64,000 nt of DNA, taken from contig NZ_VOBR01000007.1 of NCBI RefSeq assembly GCF_007845675.1, positions 306,283-370,282 of the forward strand. The letters run 5' to 3'. Below the pieces are notes generated by a model. It worked only from the letters and a program-made list of their open reading frames with translations. It ran no database searches and was not told the DNA's origin. Below, piece by piece: positions 1 to 9,492 of this stretch; within the stretch, counting starts at the first letter, position 1, and each line of letters starts with the position of its first letter. The DNA is from Lentzea tibetensis (GTDB lineage: Bacteria > Actinomycetota > Actinomycetes > Mycobacteriales > Pseudonocardiaceae). Made by a program: the position numbers and the translations under genes.

Positions 1-264
1 GCGATCGACATCGTCAAGGAACGCCATCACGAGCTGAGCGCGATGCTGCTCGACCACAGCATGCCGGGGATGAGCGGCGAGGACGTGCTGGCCGAGCTGG
101 AGCAGGCCGGGCTGCGGATTCCGGTCGTGCTGACCAGCGGCCACGACGTGGCGGACCTGCGGCGCCGGTTCGCCGGGCACGTGGTGGCCGGGTACCTGCA
201 GAAGCCGTTCCGCATCGAGACCCTGGACGTGACGGTCCGCCAGGCGATAGCCCGGTCGGTCTGA
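1..264 (+). CDS. Response regulator receiver (REC) domain, 3' end of a larger gene
   Basis: The reading frame is open from the first base and ends at TGA 262-264, giving 87 residues with the 5' part outside the window. The sequence shows the second half of a CheY-like receiver: the phospho-acceptor Asp lies in LLDHSMPGMSG, a Ser follows in VVLTSGH, and the conserved Lys-Pro sits in YLQKPF. The protein ends right after the domain, so the receiver is C-terminal, as in hybrid histidine kinases or stand-alone regulators. It is convergent with the hybrid kinase on the other strand, with stop codons directly adjacent (264/265). Which protein it belongs to cannot be decided here. Confidence 0.8.
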   Translation, partial: AIDIVKERHHELSAMLLDHSMPGMSGEDVLAELEQAGLRIPVVLTSGHDVADLRRRFAGHVVAGYLQKPFRIETLDVTVRQAIARSV

Positions 265-3200
265 TCAGCCGGTCTGATCAAGCAGCAACCGGATCTGGTC
301 GAGCAGCTCGTCCTCGGTGTACGGCTTGGTGAGCAGCACAGCGGTGTCGCCGAGCTTCTCCTCCGTCGTGTACCCGGACATGTAGAGCACGGCCAGGGTC
401 GGCCGAATCCTGCGCAGCTCGGCCACCAGCTCGGGGCCACCCATCTTGGGCATCACGACGTCGGTCACCACCACGTCGATCTCCTCGGGGTGCCGGGTGG
501 CGAGTTTCAGCGCCTCCCGCCCGTTGCGCGCCTCGATGACCACGTACCCGGCCTGCTCGAGCAGCCGCTTGGTCAGCGTCCGCACCTGGGCGTCGTCCTC
601 GACCAGCAGGATCGTCTCCGACCCCCGGCGCGGCGACGCGCGGCGCGCCGGCTGCCCGGAGGGGCCGTCGGACGTCCGCGTGCGCGGCAGGTAGATGGAG
701 ATGGTCGTGCCGGAACCGGGTGAGCTCGCCAGGTCGATCTGGCCACCGCTCTGCTGCACGATGCCGAACACCGTCGCCAGGCCGAGGCCGGTGCCCTTCC
801 CGACGGGCTTCGTCGTGAAGTACGGCTCGAACACCTGCGCCTGCACCGACTCGTCCATGCCGGTGCCCGTGTCGACGACGCGCAGCACCACGTAGTCGTC
901 CGGCCGCACGCCCACGATCCGGCCCACGTGGTCCTCACCGAGGTAGACGTCGTCCGTCTCGATGGCGAGCACACCGCCGTCGGGCATCGCGTCCCGCGCG
1001 TTCGCCGCGAGGTTGAACAGGATCTGCTCCAGCTGACCGGCGTCGGCCCACACCGGCGACACGGTCTCCGGCAGGGTCAGCGTCAGCTCGACGTCCTCAC
1101 CGACGAGCGTCGACAGCATCGAGCGCACCTTGGTGATCGTCTTGTTCAGGTCGACCTGGGTCGGGTGCAGCACCTGCTGGCGGGTGAACGCGAGCAGCTG
1201 GTGCGTCAGGTTCGTGGCGCGCTCGCCCGCGTGCCGGATGTCCTCGATCTCCGGGCGGCGCGGGTCGTCCGCCGCGGTGCGGCGCAGCAGCGCCTCGCTG
1301 TTGCCGCTGATGACGGTGAGGATGTTGTTGAAGTCGTGCGCGATGCCACCGGTGAGGCGGCCGATCGCCTCCATCTTCTGCGCGTGCCGCAGCTGCGTCT
1401 CCAGCCGCTCGCGCTCGGTGATCTCCTCCCACAGCGCGGCGGTGCGCTCGCGGACGCGGTCCTCCAGCTCGGAGTGCGCCAGCTCCAGCTTCTGCCGCGC
1501 CTCCTGGGCCTCGGCGACCGCCTGCCGTTCGCGTTCGAGCATCCTGATGCCGCGCAACGCGCTCGACAGCTGCTGCTGCACCGCCTCGTAGATCCAGCCC
1601 GTCTCCGAGCCGACCTCGAACAACACGAAACCCAGCTGCTCCTCGACGCCGAACAGCGGTGCCGCGAGGATGCTGCACGGCTCCGGCCGGTTCAGCGGGT
1701 ACGGGGTGAGCTGGTCCGAGCGGAACGGCTCGCTGTCGGTGTCGCGGCGCAGCCTGCTCTGCTCGTAGGACACCATCGGCCGCGCCCACTCGGCGTTCGG
1801 CTCGTAGGTCATGACGTGGCAGCCCGGGATGCCGAGCCGGGGGAGCTCCTCCACCAGCGCGTCGGTCAGCTCGGCGACGTCGCGGGACGCGATCAGCCGC
1901 TGGCCGGCCTCGCGCACCGTCTGGTCGCGCCGCTCGTGCAGCAGGTACTGGAACGTGCCCGCGCGCTCGAACGCCTCCGCCACCATCAGCTGCACCCGCA
2001 GCCACAGGTCGCTCAACGCCAGCGCGTCCGGGATCCGCGCGGAGACGAACCGGTGCATGTCGAACAGCGGCGGCCACCACTGCTCCGGCTCGAACCCGGC
2101 CCGCGCGCTCGCCCGCAGGCATTCCGCCAGCAGGCCGAGGAACTCGCCGCCGTTGCCGTCGCGCCCGGCGATGAGGAACGTGCTGACGAGCCGTTCCGCC
2201 CAGCCCTCCGGCAGCAACGACGACCGCGTGCCGATCGCGAGCCGCAGGTTCTTCGCCACCGAGTCCGCGGTGAGCCGCTTGGGCATCGCCAGCGCGCCGT
2301 GCGCGGGCGCCGAACGCTTGTAGCCGGAAGGGAGACAGCCGCACGACCGGCGCACGACCAGCTCGGTCTTCATCGTCTCGACCTCGGGCGTCGCCTCGCC
2401 GCGCACCAGCGCGACGGCGAGCTCCGCCGCGCGCACGCCCATCTCGCGGAAAGGCGCGCGCACCGTGGTGAACGCCGGTGTGCCCGCGTCGATGTTGACC
2501 CGCCGCTGCACCGTCGACGTCGGGCCTTCGCGTTCGGGCGTCACGTAGCCGAGGTCGTGCGTGCGGACGTTGGTGTGGTTGTCGTACCCGACGACCGCGA
2601 CGTCCTCGGGGATGCGCAGCCCCGCGTCCTCGAGCGCGGCGACGATGCCGAGCGCGTAGTCGTCGTTGGCGGCGGCGATCGCGTGCGGCGGCTCGTCGAG
2701 CACGTCCAGCATCTTCGCGACCGCGTCCGCCGCGCCCGCCGGGTCCCAGCTCCAGGAGCCGGGCATCGTCACCAGCGCCGGGTCGACCTCGATCCCGTGG
2801 CGGGTCAGCGCGTCCACGTAGCCGTAGTACCGCTCCTGCGCGCCCGCGTGGCTCTGCGGCCCGCGCACGAACGCGATCCGCTGGTGGCCGTGCACCTCGA
2901 TGAGGTGGTTGACCGCGTTCTCCATGCCGCCGCGGTTGTCCATCAGGATCGTCGGCCAGTCCGCGAGCGTCGTCTCGACGCTGACGATCGGCATCGGCTC
3001 GAACCGGCGCGCGAACTCGCGCATCGCGGGCTCGCCGACGAGCTGCCCGACCCGCGTGGTCCAGATGATCAGCGCGTCGACCCGGTGCGGCGAGATCAGG
3101 TCGTAGACGGCGTTCGCGCGCCGCTTCTGCCGATCGGGATGGCCCAGCTCGTTGCCCACGAAGCAGACGAAGTCGCATCCGTTCGCGGTCGCGCCGTCAC

Positions 3201-3273
3201 TGGCACCGCGCCACTGCTCGCCTGCGAGCTCGATGAGCGGTCCCGCGGTGACCATGCCGATGGTGGGTCGCAC
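265..3273 (-). CDS. Hybrid sensor: LacI/GalR-type ligand-binding domain, GAF-like region, histidine kinase, receiver
   Basis: This is a 1002-residue protein read from a GTG start preceded by a GGGGAG ribosome site. Residues about 1-330 look like the periplasmic-binding-protein fold of LacI/GalR regulators (PTIGMVTAG start, RRSCGC end), but the helix-turn-helix is missing. A GAF-like region (about 440-590) and a short coiled coil follow. The kinase has an H-box with His646 in GGIAHDFNN, an N-box NLAANARDAM and a G-box GKGTGLGLA. A C-terminal receiver carries Asp938 (TDVVMP) and Lys983 (TKPY). No signal peptide or membrane helix is visible, so sensing should be cytoplasmic. It lies 84 bases downstream of pgl on the same strand, which suggests, as inference, a sugar or sugar-phosphate ligand. 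Confidence 0.88.
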   Translation of the reverse strand: MRPTIGMVTAGPLIELAGEQWRGASDGATANGCDFVCFVGNELGHPDRQKRRANAVYDLISPHRVDALIIWTTRVGQLVGEPAMREFARRFEPMPIVSVETTLADWPTILMDNRGGMENAVNHLIEVHGHQRIAFVRGPQSHAGAQERYYGYVDALTRHGIEVDPALVTMPGSWSWDPAGAADAVAKMLDVLDEPPHAIAAANDDYALGIVAALEDAGLRIPEDVAVVGYDNHTNVRTHDLGYVTPEREGPTSTVQRRVNIDAGTPAFTTVRAPFREMGVRAAELAVALVRGEATPEVETMKTELVVRRSCGCLPSGYKRSAPAHGALAMPKRLTADSVAKNLRLAIGTRSSLLPEGWAERLVSTFLIAGRDGNGGEFLGLLAECLRASARAGFEPEQWWPPLFDMHRFVSARIPDALALSDLWLRVQLMVAEAFERAGTFQYLLHERRDQTVREAGQRLIASRDVAELTDALVEELPRLGIPGCHVMTYEPNAEWARPMVSYEQSRLRRDTDSEPFRSDQLTPYPLNRPEPCSILAAPLFGVEEQLGFVLFEVGSETGWIYEAVQQQLSSALRGIRMLERERQAVAEAQEARQKLELAHSELEDRVRERTAALWEEITERERLETQLRHAQKMEAIGRLTGGIAHDFNNILTVISGNSEALLRRTAADDPRRPEIEDIRHAGERATNLTHQLLAFTRQQVLHPTQVDLNKTITKVRSMLSTLVGEDVELTLTLPETVSPVWADAGQLEQILFNLAANARDAMPDGGVLAIETDDVYLGEDHVGRIVGVRPDDYVVLRVVDTGTGMDESVQAQVFEPYFTTKPVGKGTGLGLATVFGIVQQSGGQIDLASSPGSGTTISIYLPRTRTSDGPSGQPARRASPRRGSETILLVEDDAQVRTLTKRLLEQAGYVVIEARNGREALKLATRHPEEIDVVVTDVVMPKMGGPELVAELRRIRPTLAVLYMSGYTTEEKLGDTAVLLTKPYTEDELLDQIRLLLDQTG

Positions 3274-3357
3274 TTCTGGGCTGTCTCCCCGCGTGATCGA
3301 TACCGACGCCAGATGATACGCACCTGGTGTGGCGTGGGTAACACATAGCGCGTGGAA

Positions 3358-4134
3358 TCAGGCTAATGGCGGCTGGAACAGGTCCGGCACCTTCGACGCG
3401 GCGGCCTTGTCCAGCAACCACAACGTACGGCGCCCGAGTGCGCCCGCGGCAGGGATCTGCACCTCGCCCGCACCGTTCAGCGCCATCGCGACGGAGACGG
3501 CCTTCGCCTCGCCGGTCGTCATCAGCCACACCTCCTGGGCGCGGCGGATCGCGGACAGCGTCAGGCTGATCCGCGTGGGCGGCGGCTTCGGGCAGTTCCG
3601 CACCGCGACGACCGAGCGCTCCTGCTCGTGGACGGCGGGGGAGTCCGGGAAGATCGACGCGACGTGCCCTTCCTCGCCGACGCCGAGCATGCACACGTCG
3701 AACGTCGGGACGTCGCCGTGGTCCTCCGGACGTGCCGCCCGTGCGAGCACCTCCGCGTACGCCTCGGCCGCCGCCTCCGGGTCGTTGCCGAACTTCCCGT
3801 CGGACGGCGCCATCACGTGCACGCGGTCCGGGTCGAGCGGAACGTGGTCCAGCAGCGCGGCCCGCGCCTGGGTCTCGTTGCGCTCCGGGTCGCCGGACGG
3901 CAGGAACCGCTCGTCGCCCCAGTAGAGGTCGACGCGGCTCCAGTCGACGGCGTCGCGCGCACCGTTGCGGTTCAGGTTCTCCAGCACCGCGGCACCCGTG
4001 CGGCCGCCGGTCAGCACGACCGACGCGTACCCGCGCGCGGCCTGCGCGTCGACCATCCTCGTGACGAGCCGAGCCGCCGCGGCGGCGGCCAGCAGGCCGC
4101 CGTCGCGGTGCACCACGACCTCGGGACGGCTCAC
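3358..4134 (-). CDS. pgl: 6-phosphogluconolactonase
   Basis: This 258-residue cytosolic enzyme of the SugarP isomerase/DevB family hydrolyses 6-phosphoglucono-lactone to 6-phosphogluconate, the second step of the oxidative pentose phosphate pathway. Family motifs visible are LTGGRTG near the N terminus, DLYWGDERF and the GVGEEGHVASIFP loop. The GTG start at 4134 overlaps the TGA of opcA by four bases (GTGA), so translation is probably coupled. A longer reading frame upstream is only read-through under opcA. It is the last gene of the tkt-tal-pgi-zwf-opcA-pgl operon. Confidence 0.95.
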   Translation of the reverse strand: MSRPEVVVHRDGGLLAAAAAARLVTRMVDAQAARGYASVVLTGGRTGAAVLENLNRNGARDAVDWSRVDLYWGDERFLPSGDPERNETQARAALLDHVPLDPDRVHVMAPSDGKFGNDPEAAAEAYAEVLARAARPEDHGDVPTFDVCMLGVGEEGHVASIFPDSPAVHEQERSVVAVRNCPKPPPTRISLTLSAIRRAQEVWLMTTGEAKAVSVAMALNGAGEVQIPAAGALGRRTLWLLDKAAASKVPDLFQPPLA

Positions 4135-5207
4135 GAACCGGCCTTCGCCTTGGCCCTGCCCTTGGCCTTCTTGGGCGCGTCCCCGTTCGCCGACTCCGCC
4201 TTCGGTGCCTCGGCAGCCGGCTCTTCGGCCTTCGGAGCGGGCTCCTCTGCCTTCTTGGGCGCGGCCGCTGGCTTCGCCGCCGGGGTCCGGCCGCGGACGA
4301 CCTTGCCGAGCGACTTCAGCGCGACCTCGTACACCTCGTCCGGGTCGAGCCTGCGCAGCTCCTCGGCCAGGCAGTCGCGGACCTCGCGGCGCTGCAACGC
4401 GATCCGCCGCGAGGGCTGACCGGGCTGCTCGAGCGTGCCGACCTTGCCGTCCGGCCGGTTCAGCTCCACCGCGCCGGACTTGCGGTCCAGCTTCACGTGC
4501 ACGATGCCCTCGCCGCTGGTCGCCTTGAAGCGCTTCGCGGGCACCTTCAGGTACGCGGCGAGCCATGCGGCCAGCAGCTCGGAGGACGGGGAGTCCGCCT
4601 CGCCGCTCACCTCGGCGTCGATGATCTTGTCGTACGGCGGCAGGTCCAGCGACGACGCGAGCATCGCGCGCCACAGCGTGAGCCGCGTCCACGCGAGATC
4701 CGTGTCGCCGGGCGCGTAGTGCGCCCGCCGCGCCTCCAGCGCCTTGATCGGGTTCTTCTCGGCGGCGGAGTCGGTGATGCGCCGCTGCGCGAGCTGGCCG
4801 ATCGGGTCCTTCGACGGTGCGGCCGGTGCGTCGAACGGCCACCACGCCACGACCGGGGTGTCCGGCAGCAGCAGCGGCATCACGCACGACGCGCCCTCGT
4901 TGGCGAGCTCGCCGTACAGCCGCAGCACGATGACCTCGGACGCACCCGCGTCACCGCCGACGCGGATCTGCGCGTCCAGCCGGGGCGCGGCCTTGCGGGC
5001 ACCGCGGGCGACGACGATCACGCGGCACGGGTGCTCGCGCGAAGCGTCGTTCGCCGCGTCGATCGCGGCGTCGGTGCGCTGACCGTCCTCGGTGACGATC
5101 ACCAGCGTGAGCACGCGGCCGAGCGTCGTCGCGCCGCCCTCGTCGCGCAGGCGGACCAGTTTCGAGTTGATCTGCGACGTGGTGGTCGATGGCAGATCGA
5201 TGATCAC
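4131..5207 (-). CDS. opcA: Glucose-6-phosphate dehydrogenase assembly protein OpcA
   Basis: The protein has 358 residues and starts at a GTG (VIIDLPSTT) that overlaps the zwf stop in a GTGA. OpcA proteins of actinobacteria and cyanobacteria bind Zwf and support its oligomerisation and activity. The conserved body ends near residue 305. The last 50 residues or so form a low-complexity tail rich in Ala, Pro, Lys and Glu, likely disordered. The location directly between zwf and pgl is the classical arrangement. Confidence 0.93.
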   Translation of the reverse strand: MIIDLPSTTTSQINSKLVRLRDEGGATTLGRVLTLVIVTEDGQRTDAAIDAANDASREHPCRVIVVARGARKAAPRLDAQIRVGGDAGASEVIVLRLYGELANEGASCVMPLLLPDTPVVAWWPFDAPAAPSKDPIGQLAQRRITDSAAEKNPIKALEARRAHYAPGDTDLAWTRLTLWRAMLASSLDLPPYDKIIDAEVSGEADSPSSELLAAWLAAYLKVPAKRFKATSGEGIVHVKLDRKSGAVELNRPDGKVGTLEQPGQPSRRIALQRREVRDCLAEELRRLDPDEVYEVALKSLGKVVRGRTPAAKPAAAPKKAEEPAPKAEEPAAEAPKAESANGDAPKKAKGRAKAKAGS

Positions 5208-6757
5208 GGACGCCTCCAGTGCCTTCCGGTCCGCGCGGTCATCGCGTCGGCCGACGGCGGTCCCCACGTTCCGGCCTTGTACTTCTCGAGCTGGGGAAGA
5301 TCCTTCTTCGCCCAGAAGTCGAGGATCGGGTCGAGGATCTCCCACGAGAGCTCGACCTCGTCGTTCTTCGGGAACAGCGACGGCTCGCCGAGCAGCACGT
5401 CGAGCAGCAGCCGCTCGTAGGCCTCCGGCGACGACTCGGTGAACGAGTGGCCGTAGCCGAAGTCCATCGTGACGTCGCGGACCTCCATCGTGTTGCCCGG
5501 CACCTTGGAGCCGAACCGGATGGTCACGCCCTCGTCCGGCTGCACCCGCACGACGAGCGCGTTCTGGCCGAGCTCCTCGGTCGCCGTGTCGTCGAACGGC
5601 AGGTGCGGCGCGCGCTTGAACACGACCGCGACCTCGGTGACGCGGCGGCCGAGGCGCTTGCCGGTGCGCAGGTAGAACGGGACACCGGCCCAGCGCCTCG
5701 TGTTGATCTCACACGTGATCGCGCCGAACGTCTCGGTCCTGGAGTCCGGCGCGAAGCCGCCCTCCTCGTGCAGGCCGGGCACCTTCTGCCCGCCCTGCCA
5801 GCCACCGGTGTACTGGCCGCGCGCGGTCGTCTCCTCGAACGGCTCGGACGGCCGCGTCGCGGAGAGGATCTTCACCTTCTCCGCGCGCAGGTCGGTGGGG
5901 CGGAAGGAGACGGGCTCCTCCATCGCGATCAGCGCCAGCAGCTGGAGCAGGTGGTTCTGGATCACGTCGCGGGTCGCGCCGATGCCGTCGTAGTATCCCG
6001 CGCGACCGCCGAGGCCGATGTCCTCGGCCATGGTGATCTGCACGTGGTCGACGTAGTTCGCGTTCCAGATGGGTTCGTACAGCTGGTTCGCGAAGCGCAG
6101 CGCCAGGATGTTCTGGACGGTCTCCTTGCCGAGGTAGTGGTCGATGCGGAACACCGACTCCTCGGGGAAGACGTCGTTCACGGTCCGGTTGAGCTGCTTC
6201 GCGCTCTGCAGGTCGTGGCCGAACGGCTTCTCGATGACCACCCGGCGCCACTGCTCCGGGTTCTCCTTCGGCGCCTTGGCGAGCCCCGCGCGCTTGAGCT
6301 GGTTGATCACCTGCGGGAACGCGCCCGGCGGGATCGACAGGTAGAACGCGTGGTTGCCGCCCGTGCCGCGTTCCTCGTCGAGCTTCGCGAGCGTCGCCGC
6401 GAGGTTGTCGAACGACGTGTCGTCGTCGAACGTGCCCTGCACGAACCGGATGCCCTCGGCGAGCTGCTGCCACACCGTCTCGCGGAACGGGGTGCGCGCG
6501 TGCTCCCGCACCGCGTCGTGCACGACCTGCATGAAGTCCTGGTCCGCCCAGTCGCGGCGGGCGAAGCCGACGAGACCGAAGCCCGGCGGCAGCAGACCCC
6601 GGTTCGCGAGGTCGTAGATCGCGGGCATCAGCTTCTTGCGCGAGAGGTCACCGGTGACACCGAAGATGACCAGTGCGCTGGGACCGGCGATGCGCGGCAG
6701 GCGCTTGTCCCGTGGGTCGCGCAGCGGGTTGCGCCACGCCTTCGATGGTGCGCTCAA
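5204..6757 (-). CDS. zwf: Glucose-6-phosphate 1-dehydrogenase
   Basis: This 517-residue enzyme oxidises glucose 6-phosphate to 6-phosphoglucono-lactone with reduction of NADP. The N terminus carries the dinucleotide-binding loop (IFGVTGDLSRKK). The EKPFGHD segment and the active-site signature RIDHYLGKE, with catalytic His207, are intact. Length is normal for the family. It starts at ATG 6757, whose ATGA overlaps the pgi stop, and its own stop overlaps opcA, so pgi-zwf-opcA-pgl read as a translationally coupled chain. Confidence 0.97.
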   Translation of the reverse strand: MSAPSKAWRNPLRDPRDKRLPRIAGPSALVIFGVTGDLSRKKLMPAIYDLANRGLLPPGFGLVGFARRDWADQDFMQVVHDAVREHARTPFRETVWQQLAEGIRFVQGTFDDDTSFDNLAATLAKLDEERGTGGNHAFYLSIPPGAFPQVINQLKRAGLAKAPKENPEQWRRVVIEKPFGHDLQSAKQLNRTVNDVFPEESVFRIDHYLGKETVQNILALRFANQLYEPIWNANYVDHVQITMAEDIGLGGRAGYYDGIGATRDVIQNHLLQLLALIAMEEPVSFRPTDLRAEKVKILSATRPSEPFEETTARGQYTGGWQGGQKVPGLHEEGGFAPDSRTETFGAITCEINTRRWAGVPFYLRTGKRLGRRVTEVAVVFKRAPHLPFDDTATEELGQNALVVRVQPDEGVTIRFGSKVPGNTMEVRDVTMDFGYGHSFTESSPEAYERLLLDVLLGEPSLFPKNDEVELSWEILDPILDFWAKKDLPQLEKYKAGTWGPPSADAMTARTGRHWRRP

Positions 6758-8370
6758 GAGCCGTCCTCCTGGACTGCTTCGACGAGTTGTGCGAGGCCGG
6801 CGACCCGGTCCGTCAGGTGCAGGCGCAGCACCGGACGGTCGTGGCCGGCCAGGACCTGGCCGTCACCCAGCGCCTGCGCGAGCTGCAGCGTCGCCAGGTC
6901 GTAGGGACGGTCCGGCACCTCCAGCGCGACCTCGGACGCGCCGGTGATCTGCAGGAAGACACCGTTCTGGTGACCGCCCTTGTGGTACTGGCCGGTCGAG
7001 TGCAGGAAGCGCGGGCCCCAGCCGAACGTGGTCTGCAGGTGCGTGCGCTTGGCGAGCTCCGGGCGCAGCAGTGCGAACGACGCGTCGTCGATCCGGTCCA
7101 GGTAGGTCTGGACGGACAGGTAGCCGTGCTGTGACGTGGCACTGACGAGCGCCTGGATCGCCTCGGCGACCGTGCTCACGCCGTTCGGCAGCCAGCCGTC
7201 GCTCGGGTACACCTCGACCGGACCGTCCACAAAGGCCGGTGCGGAAGCGCTTGCGGCCGGTGCGTCGAGCAGTGCGCGGGCCGCCTTCTTGGCCGCCTCG
7301 ACGTCCGGCTGGTCGAACGGGTCGATGCCGAGCACCTTGCCGACGAGCGCGGTCGCGTACTCCCACAACAGGAACTGCGCGCCGAGCTTGCCTTCGACGG
7401 CGAGCGCCGACGAGCCGGTGGCCGGGCCGATGGCGACGGTCGTGGCGTCACCGCGGGCGTCGACGAAACCGGGCGCGCCCGGTCCCTCGACGACGACGGG
7501 CAGCAGGCCGGTGCCGTTCTTACCGGTCGACTCGGCGATCAGCTGCTCGGCCCAGTCGCCGAAGCCCTTGATGCCGGAACCCGAGTCGGCGAAGACGATC
7601 TTCTCCGCGCCGTTCGCGTGTGCCGCGCCGAACACGCCGGCGAGCACGAGGGCCGGGTTGTCGGGGGAGTCCTGCGACAGGATCTCCGCCGCCGCGGCCG
7701 CGTCGTCGAGCAGCTCGGCGACGTCGGCGCCCGCGAGGTACGACGGCACGAGCCCGAACGCGGTGAGCGCCGAGTAGCGGCCGCCGACGTGCGGGTCGGC
7801 GAGGAACACCTTGCGGTAGCCGAGCTCCTTGGCCAGCGCCTCGAACGGCGAGCCGGGGTCGGTCACCACGACGATGCGCGATGCGGCGTCGATGCCCGCC
7901 TCGGTGAAGGCCTTCTCGAAGATGCGCCGATGGCTGTCGGTCTCGACCGTGCCACCGGACTTGGACGACACGACCAGGACGGTGCGCTGGAGGTCGCCCT
8001 CCAGCGCGTCCGCGACCTGGGCCGGGTCGGTGGTGTCGAGCACCACGAGGGGCACACCCGCGGTCTGGGTGATCACCTCGGGCGCCAGGGACGAACCGCC
8101 CATACCGGCCAGCACGACCCGGTCGACACCTTCTGCGTGCAGTTCTTCCCGCAGCTGCGCGATCTCCGCGAGCAGCGGACGGGACGTCTCGTGCAGCTTC
8201 GTCCAGGCGAGGCGGATGCTCGCCTCGGACTCGGCCTCCGGGCCCCACAGGGTCGGGTCCTGCGCGGTCAGCTTGCTCGCCACCGAATCCGAGACCAGGT
8301 CAGCGACGATCGTGCTGACCTGGTCGGAGTTGGGCGAACGGACGATCTCCACGGAGATCACGTCGCTCAT
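6754..8370 (-). CDS. pgi: Glucose-6-phosphate isomerase
   Basis: The 538-residue protein interconverts glucose 6-phosphate and fructose 6-phosphate, linking glycolysis and the pentose phosphate pathway. Seen in the sequence are the sugar-phosphate isomerase signature (GMGGSSLAPE), the phosphate-binding stretch VVSSKSGGT, and VGGRYSALTAFGL. Many actinobacteria keep pgi elsewhere; here it sits between tal and zwf, nine bases after the tal stop, so isomerase and pentose phosphate enzymes are co-expressed. Start is ATG 8370; the stop overlaps zwf. Confidence 0.95.
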   Translation of the reverse strand: MSDVISVEIVRSPNSDQVSTIVADLVSDSVASKLTAQDPTLWGPEAESEASIRLAWTKLHETSRPLLAEIAQLREELHAEGVDRVVLAGMGGSSLAPEVITQTAGVPLVVLDTTDPAQVADALEGDLQRTVLVVSSKSGGTVETDSHRRIFEKAFTEAGIDAASRIVVVTDPGSPFEALAKELGYRKVFLADPHVGGRYSALTAFGLVPSYLAGADVAELLDDAAAAAEILSQDSPDNPALVLAGVFGAAHANGAEKIVFADSGSGIKGFGDWAEQLIAESTGKNGTGLLPVVVEGPGAPGFVDARGDATTVAIGPATGSSALAVEGKLGAQFLLWEYATALVGKVLGIDPFDQPDVEAAKKAARALLDAPAASASAPAFVDGPVEVYPSDGWLPNGVSTVAEAIQALVSATSQHGYLSVQTYLDRIDDASFALLRPELAKRTHLQTTFGWGPRFLHSTGQYHKGGHQNGVFLQITGASEVALEVPDRPYDLATLQLAQALGDGQVLAGHDRPVLRLHLTDRVAGLAQLVEAVQEDGS

Positions 8371-8379
8371 GGGGAAAAC

Positions 8380-9492
8380 TCAGCCCTTCGCTTGCGCCAG
8401 CTGGTTGGTAACCGTCTCGAGGAGCTCAACCCAGGACTTCTCGAACTTGTCGACGCCCTCGGTCTCGAGCACCTGGAAGACGTCGTCCAGGTCGATGCCC
8501 ACGGCTGCCAGCTTGCCGAAGACCTCCCTGGCTTCCTGCTCGCGTCCGGTCACCTTGTCGCCGTCGATCTTGCCGTGATCGGCGACCGCGTGCAGCGTCT
8601 TCTCCGGCATCGTGTTGACCGTGTTCGCGACCACGAGCTCGTCGACGTACAGCGTGTCCTTGTAGGCCGGGTCCTTGACGCCGGTCGAGGCCCACAGCGG
8701 GCGCTGCGCACGCGCGCCGTCGGCGACGAGCGCCTCCCAGCGCGGGCCGCTGAACGCGCGCTCGTACTCGGCGAACGCCAGGCGCGCGTTGGCGACGGCG
8801 GCCTGGCCGCGCAGGGCCTTGGCCTCGTCCGTGCCGATCGCGTCCAGGCGCTTGTCGATCTCGGTGTCCACGCGGGACACGAAGAAGGACGCCACCGAGT
8901 GGATCGTGCGCAGGTCGTGGCCGTTCGCCTTGGCCTGCTCGAGTCCGTCGATGAACGCGTTCATGACGCCCTGGTAGCGCTCGACCGAGAAGATCAGCGT
9001 CACGTTGACGCTCACGCCCTCGGCCAGCGTCCGCGTGATCGCGGGCAGGCCTTCCTTCGTGGCCGGGATCTTGACCAGCAGGTTCGGCCGGTCGACGGTC
9101 TTCCACAGGTCGAGCGCCTCGGCGACGGTCTTCTCCGTCTCGAACGCCAGCCGCGGGTCGACCTCGATCGAGACCCGGCCGTCGACGCCGTCCGTGGCCG
9201 CGTAGACGTCGCGGAACACGTCGCACGCGTTGCGCACGTCGGTCGTCGTGACCTCGCGGATCGTCGCGTCCGTGTCCGCACCGCGCGCGGCGAGCTCGCG
9301 AACCTGCTCGTCGTAGGACGCGCCCTTGGACAGCGCGCCCGCGAAGATCGTCGGGTTGGTCGTCACGCCGGTCACGTTCCAGTCGGCGATCAACTCGGCG
9401 AGGTTGCCGCTCGTGAGCCGCTCCCGTGACAGGTCGTCGAGCCAGATGGAGCAGCCTGCCTGGCTCAGTGCCGTCAGGTTCTCGTTGCTCAC
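8380..9492 (-). CDS. tal: Transaldolase
   Basis: This 370-residue transaldolase moves a dihydroxyacetone unit between sedoheptulose 7-phosphate and glyceraldehyde 3-phosphate. The N-terminal signature GVTTNPTIF is present, and the Schiff-base lysine is Lys141 in [11 protein letters not shown]. The length fits the long actinobacterial TalB-type subclass. The ATG overlaps the tkt stop (ATGA), so it is coupled to transketolase. Confidence 0.96.
   Translation of the reverse strand: MSNENLTALSQAGCSIWLDDLSRERLTSGNLAELIADWNVTGVTTNPTIFAGALSKGASYDEQVRELAARGADTDATIREVTTTDVRNACDVFRDVYAATDGVDGRVSIEVDPRLAFETEKTVAEALDLWKTVDRPNLLVKIPATKEGLPAITRTLAEGVSVNVTLIFSVERYQGVMNAFIDGLEQAKANGHDLRTIHSVASFFVSRVDTEIDKRLDAIGTDEAKALRGQAAVANARLAFAEYERAFSGPRWEALVADGARAQRPLWASTGVKDPAYKDTLYVDELVVANTVNTMPEKTLHAVADHGKIDGDKVTGREQEAREVFGKLAAVGIDLDDVFQVLETEGVDKFEKSWVELLETVTNQLAQAKG

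Noticed and set aside
928-3348. 806-residue plus-strand reading frame opposite the hybrid kinase
   Set aside because: It is a frame shadow of a well-supported gene: Arg/Val/His-rich, no domain, no ribosome site. The same applies to long frames at 5219-6904, 7618-9429, 9426-11648, 21156-22748 and 27990-29957.
7618-9429. Any tRNA or other stable RNA gene inside the window apart from the rRNA leader
   Set aside because: Reading both strands I found no cloverleaf with the conserved T-loop; a dedicated covariance search would be needed to be certain.
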